The translations under genes were made by a program, and so were the position numbers. Positions 11,945 through 22,000 of a DNA stretch of 64,000 nt are shown here, one piece after another. The stretch spans positions 471,994 to 535,993 of the forward strand of contig QEOQ01000503.1 in the NCBI GenBank assembly GCA_010279815.1, in the 5' to 3' direction. Position 1 is the stretch's first letter, and each line of letters opens with the position of its first letter. Origin of the DNA: Brachionus plicatilis. Its lineage: Eukaryota > Rotifera > Eurotatoria > Ploima > Brachionidae. The notes below the pieces were generated by a model. It saw only the letters and a program-made list of their open reading frames with translations. It had not been told where the DNA came from and made no database searches.

Positions 11945-12736
11945 CCATTGAAATTTGAAAACATAAATGTTGAAATTTTAATTCAATTTTTAATATTATT
12001 TAATATTCGGTTTTGTTTTTATTCACCTTTTATCCAAAAAAAATTTTTTTAATCAATTCACTTTTTTTTACAATCACTCTCATTACAGTCGATCCTCCGT
12101 ATAACGAACTCCTCTATATTACGAATATGAATCCAGGAACCGATTTTTTATAAAGGAAAAAGATTGCTAATTTTCTTTGATACAACGAACCTCTTTATAA
12201 CGAAATCCCGATATAACGAACTAAGAAAAAAATACGAGTAATACTTTTCTTAAGAAAAAAACCTTTATATAACGAATTTTAAAAAAATTACATTCGTTAT
12301 TTAACACATCTTGAGTGAATTCAATGTAAATTGAGCGGAATTTTATTTTCGTTTTACTTTTTTTTTAATTTGATATAAATAAAATTATAATAGATTATTC
12401 AATCTTTCACTCCAAAATTGCAATATTTTTTCATATTTTTAACCAATAAAATTTTATATTGATTTCTAAAATTTCGCTCGATTCACTCACTATGACCTTG
12501 ATAATAAAAAATAGTAAATAAATACTTGACAATTACTAATTGTTGTTTATCTAAAATTTCTAATTGATAAAAATGAATGAAAAACAAGTTTGCAAAAAGA
12601 GAAAATGTATATCTCTTGAAGTCAACTTGGCTGCGCACGGAATGCTCTCAGAGGCAGAAATCATCGATTCAATAGCAACAAACAATCCAGTAGAGCAAGA
12701 AAGTGAAATTGAAGAGCAACAAGATGCTAATAAACA

Positions 12737-13547
12737 GGCTGGCAGACCTATCCGACAAAGTCACTTCCGACAAGTCATTTCCGACAAATCACGATCCGAC
12801 AATGCCTTTTCCGACAAAATAATTTCCGATAAGTCACTTCCGACAAATCCCGATCCGACAATTTTTTATTTAACAATTAAATAAAAAGTTACTTTTCCGA
12901 CAAAGATTTTAAGTAATATCAAACAAAAATTGTCCAAAAAAATAGTATTGTCACCAAATTAATTTTATAACTGATATGTCTCAAAGTCAAGATAATACTT
13001 TTATTGAGTTTTAAACCACCAAAAGGAAACTATGTATTGGTTACTTAACTGAAAAGTATCGATTTAAATATGAATCGAAGTTAATTGGATACAAATCTTG
13101 AATTAGTAGTGAAAACGAATCTTCTGGTTGCCTAGCAACCATTAAAAAATTTGAAAATACCATTACCAAACAACCAATTACCGATTTTGGTCACCAAATA
13201 GGCAACAAAAAAATTTTAGAAATTAAACCAGATCTTAAAACAAGGACGATTATGAAGGAAATTGAATAAGGTGCAATGAACGCTGCTAAAACCTTTTTAA
13301 TTAATTATTTTTTATTTAATTGTTACTATTTTTTTGGACAATTTTTATTTGATATTACTTAAAACCTTGTCGGAAAAGTAACTTTTTATTTAATTGTTAA
13401 ATAAAAAATTGTCGGATCGGGATTTGTCGGAAATGACTTATCGGAAATTATTTTGTCGGAAAAGGCATTGTCGGATCGTGATTTGTCGGAAATGACTTGT
13501 CGGAAGTGACTTGTCGGAAGTGACTTTGTCGGATTGGTCTGACTACC
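12737..13547. mobile_element. non-autonomous hAT-like element inserted in the pogo remnant
   Basis: Perfect 8-bp direct repeats AATAAACA flank it (12729-12736, 13548-13555). Its termini share CAGACC-N-ATCCGACAAAG and continue as long inverted arms (about 200 bp, 12737-12960 and 13330-13547) packed with roughly nine copies each of TCCGACAA/TTGTCGGA. The unique middle (about 13000-13300) contains a short coding-like stretch (13102-13269). The 8-bp duplication favours hAT; the terminal bases are not a canonical CAGTG. Confidence 0.75.
13102..13269 (+). pseudogene. transposase-like fragment inside the nested element
   Basis: An open stretch without ATG reads LATIKKFENTITKQPITDF and continues basic to a stop at 13267-13269, after which the same frame remains protein-like. 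The KQP-[IV]-TDF motif resembles both the C terminus of the host pogo remnant and the linker found after BED fingers in hAT transposases. Too short to assign. Confidence 0.3.
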
Positions 13548-13988
13548 AATAAACAAGTGATTAACTCAAAAGAAGCGATTGATAGAATAAATGAACTGAA
13601 ACAATTTTTTTTAACCAAAAAAGATGATAATTCTAATGTAATTAATTTTTTATTTAATATTGAAAATTTAATAATTGAAAGTAGCTTTACCAAGCAACCA
13701 TCTGTTACCGATTTTTTTCCAAAAAATTAACTATTTGTTTTATTTCGCATTTTTTATTTTAGATTTTTTTATCAATAAAATTTGGTTTAAAAATTTTTTG
13801 GTCCCTATCATTTTATATGGGAATTTCGATATATCGAATACCGAATTTTCCGCCCAAGTAGTTCGTTATACCGAGGATTGACTTTATCTTATTCAAGAAA
13901 TATTCAATACAATTTGATATTTTTTGAATTGAATAAAAAAAAATTGAATATTTTTCTAACTAATTCACGTGAAAACTTCACCCAGTAT

Positions 13989-14364
13989 AATAAAAATACT
14001 ATTGCTTGAATTTATTCAAACAAAAACATATTTTTTTTCATTTGTGTGTCACAAATTTTACATTTCTTGATATTTCCGAATCTTTTATCATTATAATCAA
14101 TTTTTAATCCATTAAAATAATAAATTTTAGAGAATTAAAAATATTTAATCTTAATAAAGATTATTCAAAATTGTTTATTTTATCATCTTTCAAAAATGAG
14201 TCAGTTTCAAGCCAGTTTAAATTCAAAATTAATAGATAAATGTTTTTTTTAATATACTTATTTCTGATTCTAATATTAATTAAATTAAATTGAATCTTAA
14301 TTTATAAAAGTTAATGAACATCAATAATAAAATTTTTTATTGAAATTTAATTAAAATAGGTATT
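13989..14364. other. no gene seen
   Basis: AT-rich sequence between the transposon nest and the Mutator-like remnant; it may be the undetected 5' part of the latter. Confidence 0.35.
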
Positions 14365-15235
14365 TTGATATTCATTTCACCAATAGGTATGAAAATTTTA
14401 GAAAGCGCTACAAGATGGCATTTTGATGGTACCTTCAAGACTTTTCCGACTCATTTCCATCAGATATTGTCAATTCATTGTCTTTATCAAAATAGAATGG
14501 TTCCAGCAGCTTACATTTTGCTCCAAAACAAAGAGCGAGAAACTTATATTAAAGCTTTTACAAGCGTAAAGGAAATTTTAGTGATCAATAATTATACGTT
14601 TAGCGTACAGGATACTCTCACAGCTAGTTCCTCGACTTTGAGCGGGTTCCTATTTCTCTAAATCTTTTAAAGCTCGATAAAAACCAAGAATTAAATAATT
14701 TTCATATAACAGAATTCCAAAACCTTATATTTAAAAAATATGGTTCAAATGATTTGTTTATGCCCGATTATTTTCAATTGAGGGTCCTCCTTTTAATCCT
14801 GATGTACTTGATGAATCACTTTTTATCCAAGTTGCTCATGCTAAAAATCACTGGGTCGTCATTTCAAATTATAATCCAAGTGAGCCTGCTTGTTCAAATA
14901 ATTGGTACATTTACGATAGTTTAAATAATCCCTGTTACTATTTATTCACTATTAAAAATGTACTAAAAAGAATAAATGGTGGGTCTAGATTTATCAAAAT
15001 TAATCATATTCCAGTCTCTAAACAAAATGGGTCGATTGACTGTGGTTTGTCTGTGCTTGGTTATGCATTGGCTCTAGCAATGGATATTGATCCTGGTAAA
15101 TTAATTTTTGATCAAAAAAAAATTAGAGATGAGTTAAATTTTATAATTCAAAATAAATCTCTTACTTTATTTTCTTATTCATTAATTGATAATTATGTTT
15201 TTACAAAAAATGAAATTAATTTCGACTTAAATTAA
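14365..15235 (+). pseudogene. decayed Mutator-like transposase piece followed by a Ulp1/C48-type cysteine protease
   Basis: The first part (14365-14661) reads WHFDGTFKTFP, FHQILSIHCLY, PAAYILLQNKERETY: the region around the first catalytic Asp of MULE-type DDE transposases. After frameshifts, 14786-15235 reads as a Ulp1-like protease core: NHWVVISNY (catalytic His), WYIYDSLNN (Asp), then KQNGSIDCGLSVLGYA with the oxyanion Gln and the Cys of DCG. Order His-Asp-Gln-Cys is as in SUMO/deneddylase proteases (family C48). Known MULE relatives in plants carry Ulp1 domains, so one mobile element encoding both is likely. At least one frameshift near 14660-14770 and no start codon make it a pseudogene. 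Confidence 0.65.
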
Positions 15236-15254
15236 TATTTTATTTCTGATTTTT

Positions 15255-15480
15255 TTAAATAATAATTTTTGTGATCTTTTTTTTCATTTATTATATTTCT
15301 TTAAAAAAATTAACCAATAAAAAAATTATCGCTATCTCTTTGATAAAATTGTCAGACCTGACAATTTTTTTTCAAACTTTTTTTTTTCTGACAATTTTTT
15401 TTCTGACTTTTTTATTTCTGACAATTTTACTCTGACATTTTTGATTCTGACAATCTTAACCATAATCGTTAATATTGCAA
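15255..15480 (+). repeat. 3' tail of the Mutator/Ulp1 element with tandem TTTCTGACAATTTT
   Basis: Directly downstream of the protease stop. Contains ATTATCGCTATCTCTTTG shared with 455-600, then five to six degenerate copies of TTTCTGACAATTTT on one strand. Such subterminal arrays typically bind transposase; here that is inference. Confidence 0.5.
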
Positions 15481-15681
15481 ATATGAAACAAAAACTTGTT
15501 TTTTTTTAATTTTGACTTTGGATTTGTGATATGATGATATCTAAGATAATATTTTTAGTTTAAATAACTATCTACGCTCTGTTTTCGATTTTTTATAAAT
15601 TAAGTTTTTGCTAAAATTGATCAAATGAACGTCAATTATGACTAAAGTCAAAATTTATAAAGAAAAGAACAAAGTTTTTCG

Positions 15682-15800
15682 GGTCTAGTCGGTCAGGTGA
15701 ACTATGGTTCATCAATTACTGGAACAACCCTTGTTCTCAGGTTTTTTGAATTATATGAACTATTAGTTCACCTAATCTATTTTTCATCTTTTTAGAAAAA
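15682..15800 (+). repeat. dispersed repeat, family C copy 1
   Basis: GGGTCTAGT, CTTGTTCTC-GG and AACTATTAGTTCA occur in the same order, inverted, at 24205-24455. TGAACTATTAGTTCA is itself a palindrome. Probably a MITE fragment; ends not defined. Confidence 0.45.
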
Positions 15801-16545
15801 ATACTAAATCTAACATTAAATAAATAATAATTCAATTGATAAATAAGAATTAAAAAACAATTAGATAAAAAATTTAAATTTGGGCGGAGTAGGTAAAATT
15901 TGCGAAATAGATGAATCTTTGTATCCCAAAGTCAAACACTTGAAGCATGATAAATTAATTTTAATTATCTTTAATTTTTATTATTTATGTTATTTAATAT
16001 GGTAATACTAGGTCAACTAGATCAGAGCAAATTCTATTTCTTCTAAAACTCCTTAAAATTAAAAAAAAACAAAATACAACCTCTTTGATTGAAACCTTTT
16101 TCTTATATTTTGTTTTTTGGATGTTATCATATAACAAAGTAATATTGAAAAAGACTGTTTTTATAAAAACAAAATAAAAAAGAAAAAGTTTAATTTCGTA
16201 TTAATTTCTAAAATTAAAAAAAAATTATTTTTGATTGCAAGTAAAGAAATATAAAAAGAAATTAAACATTTTTATGTTAATATTTATTTAAAATTTTTTG
16301 AGTTTTATTTTGGTTATAAAATGGCTGAAATTACTCTCATCTCATGATAAATTTACTTTAAAATTTTCTTTCCTTTGTCTTCCTTTCCGCAATAATATGA
16401 TGTAATCTTACCCATTATACAGTATAACTTTAAACACTGTATATATTTCTAAAATTTTTATTATATATTAGCATTATTATATTAGCGATATTAAATTTCT
16501 TTTAATTTTAATTTTTAAAGAAAGATTAATCAAAAAAAATTATTA
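15801..16545. other. intergenic, no gene seen
   Basis: AT-rich, no long ORF and no repeat boundary recognised. Confidence 0.4.
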
Positions 16546-16553
16546 AAAGCCCT

Positions 16554-16958
16554 GGCCCTAAATATGAATTACCAAGAGTGAAATACGATGGACACAACCA
16601 AGATGAGATGATCACACACACATAATGGGACGAGAACTGAAACTATTGGGAACGCTGCCAATACTATCAGATTTGAACAAGGACAAGAAAAAATTTACAA
16701 TAATTATATATTTTGTTTGGTCAGTATTGAATTTGGCTAAAAGTGTGATAATATTCAGCTTAATCGGACTTATATTATCGATTTTTGCAGTGAAATTTTC
16801 ATTAAAAGTGAGAAAAAAAATATTCCAATGATCCATCAGTTTTAAAATCTTATTCAAGAATGGCACTAATAGTGAATGTATTAGCCACAATAATTTTATT
16901 AATTTCTTTGGGGATTCTCATATATTATATCATTTATATTGTAAACTTATATTCCTAA
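16554..16958 (+). pseudogene. two-TM small protein remnant, possibly CD225/dispanin-like, frameshifted
   Basis: Frame from the ATG at 16625 gives a first hydrophobic segment (IYFVWSVLNLAKSVIIFSLI) followed by GLILSIFAVKFSLKVRKK; a shift of one base at the A8 run near 16810 opens a second frame reading NDPSVLKSYSRMALIVNVLA and then a second hydrophobic segment to a stop at 16956-16958. TM, short basic loop (S-KVR), D...YSR-A, TM is the layout of CD225 (IFITM/PRRT/dispanin) proteins. Upstream, another frame reads KYELPRVKYDGHNQDEMITH, which may be the N-terminal part. Either a pseudogene or a sequencing error at the homopolymer; the family assignment is tentative. Confidence 0.4.
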
Positions 16959-16959
16959 A

Positions 16960-19014
16960 TTTCTTAATTTATTTCGCTCGCTTCATTTCAATTTGAAAAA
17001 AATATTCTCTAAAAAAAAAATATTTAAAATATTACCTTGCTTTAATTAACTTTAACATTTTTTTTTAATTATTAATTTTTTAGCATTATTTTCAAAATTT
17101 GATATAAAATTGTTGTAAAAAAAATAGACCGTACTGTGATCGAGATCTATATTAGAAAATTTATCCAAGAAAAATATACGAATTTTAAAATAAAAATTTA
17201 GTGTAATTTTAATTACAGTATTAGTATAGTTTAATTTCAATTTTTTTCAAAATTAAATAGGCTTTAAAATAACTGCGAATCGCTTTTATTGAGTTGAATA
17301 ATGTGCTGATGATAACTTGTAGAAAATTGTATGGGATTATTCTTTTGATTTAGAATTTTCTATTCCATTAAATCAAATTAAAATCACTTCTTCTTTTGGT
17401 GTCTAGAGACATCAGCTTTAACTCAGGCAATATTTCTTCATATTCTACACTATATAGACCGGAAAGGATTTTAAATATTTATCGAGAATGGAAAATTTGA
17501 GATTGGGATTTTAAAAAACTGAAAGCCTGCTAATGACCAAAAATCCAAATTGTTCAATTTTTTTTAATTGACACCTTTTTATAAAAATAATTAAACAAAT
17601 ACTTTTTTAAAATAATCTTAAAAAATTAAATTGCTTTTGAGACTAAATTCTTATTTAAACTTCTAAACGGTGTCCTTTTAATTAAAAGGATAGAATCAAA
17701 GTTTACTTGCTTCACTTAAAAGGAAAATCGAAATCGAAAATATGAAATGAGTTGAATAAATCTAAATCATGAAAAAAAATTATTTAAGATATATTAACAC
17801 GTTTTCTATTTTATTTTTGAATTTCAATGCCTGTTTTTTCAAAGTTTAAGTGCTTTTTTCTTAATTTAATTTAAAATAAAGCCTTCCAAATTAGAAATGA
17901 ACTTAAAATCATATTATAAAAACCTTAATTAAAAACATTAATAATTTTATTTTTTTCAAGATTAGTTTTATTAAATCATCATTTATTGATCTACTCGATG
18001 TTTTTTTTTCTACATTTTCTTTGAACTATTTAGTTATTAAACGAATCTAAATTTCAAAATTATGGATTAAGTCTTTTTTTGAAGAATTTTTCTGCTATTT
18101 TTTGCTAGCGATTTTTATTTTTTGTTATTTTTTTTAAGACTTAAGGGCTTTTAAAACTTTTAAGTTAAATTTTTTTTCACTTTGTTTTCAAACAGTTCAA
18201 ATCAATTTTAGAAGCTAATAATCACTAAATAAAAACTCTTCTTAAGAAATTTAATAAAAACTCTTTGTGAAAATATGAATTTAAAGCTAGAACTTGATTT
18301 TTCTCGCTAAATTTTGAAAAAAAAAACTATTTTTTTAAATTTCAGGTAATTATTTTTTGCAGTTTGGTAAAAAAAAACCTAAAACTTAAAAATTATATAA
18401 CATGGGCACTTTTAAAAATAAATTTTTTTTTTAAATTTTTAAAGATGAAACAAAACTGGAATCTATATCAAGTTTTGTCCAAGATCCACTTGATCCAGGG
18501 CTTCAATGAACCAATAGATAGAAAAGGTCCAGTTAGTACCGCAAACAATATAAATGCGCGGCCATGATTCAAAACCAAACAAAATTTATTATTTAAGTAT
18601 TCCTAAAGGTAATAACAATTTTTAGGATTTCAATTATTCTGAATAAAACAAAACTTTTTCTTTTTGTGTTAAACAATTTTGAATAATAGGTTTGAAAAGA
18701 AACTAAAGCCTTTTAAAAAAATCTTGTTTTGTATAGTTGTGTGATATCGGTCCAAATTCAGGTAATCAAATCACTTTTAAAAATAGCTCTTGGAAATTCA
18801 GTTGTGTGATCAGCTTGGAATGAAAAAAATTCAACAATTTCACAAGTGTTAAGTTCAAAGTAGCGGTTTTAGGACCCACATTGCACAATATCCATTAAAT
18901 AGCGCCTTCTTGACTAAAAATATACAAACTTAAAGTCGTGGTTGTGTTCACCTTAAAATAAACTTAAATTTTTTTCTTTAAATCAGGTACAGAATTTTTT
19001 TAGATTTAAATTGC
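16960..19014. other. upstream region of the giant EGF gene
   Basis: Mostly AT-rich. Near 17335-17400 one frame reads WDYSFDLEFSIPLNQIKITS, coding-like but unrecognised. At 18480-18570 a more complex patch contains CAATATAAATGCGCGG, a possible core promoter; a GGTAATAAC donor-like site follows at 18608 and a TTTTTTTAG acceptor-like site at about 19001, so a 5' UTR exon and intron are possible. None of this is firm. Confidence 0.3.
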
Positions 19015-22000
19015 ATGAGTTTGGCTCAGAGACAAACAATTATGATTGAGTTACACAAGCTTATGTTGGTAGGCTTTTTGCTGGGTTGTACCAGCGCCCA
19101 GCAGATAAACCCGTGCTTGAATTCAGCATGTGCCAATTTGGCAAAATGTGTGCCACTCAACGAATACAATTACACGTGCGAGTGCAACTCGACTTACTGG
19201 AGCGGCCGGTTTTGCACCGAGCCGACGGTCAGCAACCCGTGTTTCTCGCGTCCGTGCCGCATGAACTCGTCTTGTCTGTTCGACGAGGCGTTCAGCGCCT
19301 TCAAGTGTGTGTGCCAGCGCGGGTACACGGGCGTTCAATGCGACCAGATAATAGACGTGTGTCAGTCGTACCCGTGCAAAAACCGCGGCCTTTGCTCCAA
19401 CATAAACAGCAAAGGTGTGGTACAGGCCGACTTCTATCAGTGCTCATGTCAGCCAGGCTACACCGGCAACAATTGTGAAATAATAATAGACCAATGTTCT
19501 TCCAATCCTTGTCTCAATTATGGCATATGCATCAATCGAGTGGACAGATACGAATGCATTTGCTTGCCGTTCTTTAATGGTACGCGGTGTGAGAACGACT
19601 TTTCGCTCAACAGCTACACATGCTCGTGTGCACTTGGATTTTTTGGAGACAAATGCGAAATAGAGTTGAATCAATGCGCCGGACCGGTAAACCCGTGTGG
19701 CGACTTTGGTGTGTGCACTCTGGTGCCTAGTAATGGTCAACAGTACACTTGTATTTGTTTGCCGGGCTTTACTGGTCTCAATTGCCAAATTAAGCTCGAT
19801 CTGTGTGCCAACAACCCGTGTAAATTTGGCGGCACATGCACTACGCCTTCTCCTTTTCAGTATCAGTGCCAATGTCCCGCCGGCACCAGAGGGGTCGACT
19901 GCGAGGAGAACATCGACGAGTGCCAGTCCCAGCCATGCATCAACAATGGAACATGCATTGAAACAGCGCTTAATTCCTACATCTGCCTATGTCCTGACAG
20001 GTTTGAAGGTGTCAATTGTGAAATAGTCAATCAGGTGTGTACACCCGAGTCTTGTCTAAACGGTGGTCTGTGCTTAAATAGCCAAAATGGTCCATTTTGT
20101 CTGTGTTTGGATGGTTTTTCGGGGGTCGATTGTGCCATAAGTTTGAGTGCATGCAATTCAGATCCGTGCTTGAACAATGGCACATGCATCAAGGGGCTAA
20201 ACAACACGTACAGATGTGCATGTCGACCTCCATTCACAGACACCAATTGTCAGAGTACGTATGACCCGTGTTTGTTGTATAACCCGTGCACAAACGGAGC
20301 TACTTGTGAGTCCGATGGTGGTTTGACAAGGTGCAGATGTTTGTCCAACTCGACAGGCACCTTTTGTGAGAACAGAGTTAGTGTGTGCGAGAGTGGACCG
20401 TGTGGAAATAATGGAAAGTGCTATGAACAAGCGGATGGATCGTACCGGTGCTTCTGCAACCGAGGCTTCACTGGACACAATTGTTCGGCTGTCATAGATG
20501 CGTGCTTGTCCAATCCGTGCAAAAATGGAGCCCCATGCCGACCATTGTTAAATGACTACGAGTGTAGCTGTCCAGTTGGATACACGTCTAAAAGATGTGA
20601 GCTCGAGATCAATTCTTGTGAGAGTGATCCGTGCCTGAATGGCGGCATTTGTTTTAATAGATTCAACTTTTATAATTGTTCGTGTCCGCCGGATTTCACG
20701 GGGCCGAACTGCGAGGTATCACTTGACCCATGCTTGTTCTTGAGCAATTGCTCGGGAAAAGGTATTTGTGAGAATCAATTTGGAATTGGAGTGTGTAGTT
20801 GTAATCAGCCCTCTTATGGCGAATTCTGTCAATTTTCTTTTGATTACTGCCTAAGCAGACCATGCCAAAATGCCGGAAATTGTCGATCGGTAAGTTCAAT
20901 TTTTTTTTTCATGTTTATTTTGGCAATTTTTATTAAGAGGAATTTAAGTAAAAAATATAAAATATCTTTAATATTTTATTATGTAATTAAAACACTAATA
21001 TTTATATTAATATTTTATTTAATTAAAACACTTTTTAATTTCACAATTTAAGAAAATCAAAAATTATATAACTTGGTCCTAAAAACAAGTTTATTATGTC
21101 ATTGATCTGCTTTGTTTATTGTTTCCAAGAAACTCATCAAGTGTATTATTTTTCAAAAACATTGACGGTATAAAGTTTTTATCAAATTTTGCTAGATCAG
21201 TTCTAAAGGAAAAGTGCAATTTATTTTAAATTATCAAGACTCAAATTATCAACTAGCTCATAAATTTGTAGAAAAAAGCAAATTCTTTAGTTATATATTT
21301 TTTGTGTTTTAGTTAAAAACTCTTTTTGTTTGTAAAAGACAAAAATTTATAAAAATTGACAGATAAGAGATTAATTGTAAACTTATCAACTGAGCAAATC
21401 AAAAATTCATTCATTTTTTTTAAATTTAAAACATCTAGCTTAAATTATGCAATAGTCATTTTATTTTGAAATTTTCAATATAATATAAGTTTAAAAAATA
21501 AAAACTTAAAAATTGCTTTTTTCTAAATTAAAATATAATTAAATAAATTTGAACAATCCTATTAACTTTATTTCTGCAGCATATTTTAATGATCTAAAAT
21601 TTGATAATTTAAATGCAATTTTAATTGATTAGCACATGTTTTAATTCAATCGATTTAAATTATAATAAATTTAAAAACAATTAATTTTTGGGTTAAATTA
21701 ATATGATAAAATTTATAAACAAATATGGTTTTTAATTAAATGATTCGTTTATGAAGAATTATTTGTCAATTTTTGAGGTAGTATTTTATTTTTTTGCGGC
21801 ATTAAATTTCCATTGGACGTAGTAGTCTCAAAAATTTTAAAATCTTAAAAGTAATCAAAACATGAATTACAAATCCAAAGTTTATTCTTAAAAATAAACA
21901 TTCTTTTTATCTTCGCTATTGATCCGAGGTTAAAAAACAGGAAAATTAATTTTATTTAATTTTGAGTACAGATATAAATTTTCATAAATGTTATAAAAAC

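Larger units (their letters stand above)
12573..13730 (+). pseudogene. pogo-type transposase remnant, internally deleted and split by an insertion
   Basis: Two pieces, 12573-12736 and 13556-13730, read in the same frame once the intervening 811-bp element plus one copy of its 8-bp duplication is discounted. The first begins with a basic run and KKRKCISLE, typical of the start of a pogo/CENP-B helix-turn-helix, then jumps to LSEAEIIDSI-type sequence characteristic of the C-terminal region; the DDE catalytic domain is missing, so an internal deletion preceded the insertion. The last residues, QPSVTDFF (codons 13695-13718), fit the PCNA-interacting (PIP) consensus Q-x-x-[ILM]-x-x-[FY]-[FY], which the Drosophila pogo transposase is known to use. 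Not functional as a transposase. Confidence 0.65.
12086..13884 (+). mobile_element. pogo/Tigger-like transposon, internally deleted
   Basis: Left terminus CAGTCGATCCTCCGTATAAC after TA (12084-12085); right terminus, inverted, AAGTCAATCCTCGGTATAAC before TA (13885-13886). The left subterminal region repeats ATAACGAA several times. TA target duplication and CAGT-type ends are as in pogo/Tigger elements. It encloses a short transposase relic, which is split by a second element. Confidence 0.75.
10799..13988. mobile_element. outer inverted-repeat element holding a nest of transposons
   Basis: Left end ACTGGTGTGAAGTTTTCAT at about 10799 and right end GTGAAAACTTCACCCAGT at about 13970-13988 are inverted copies of each other; just inside each lie matching TATTCAATTTTTTTTTATTCAAT-type runs. 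Everything between (two MITEs, a third MITE and a pogo element with its own insert) appears to be later insertion. The outer element itself is probably a short AT-rich MITE. Target duplication not resolved. Confidence 0.45.

Noticed and set aside
18364..18567. 67-codon ORF upstream of the EGF gene
   Set aside because: Non-ATG start in AT-rich sequence; second half overlaps a possible promoter/5' UTR patch. No homologue recognised.
19086..20899. Several ORFs in other frames over EGF exon 1
   Set aside because: Shadows of a GC-rich Cys-repeat exon; no independent motifs.
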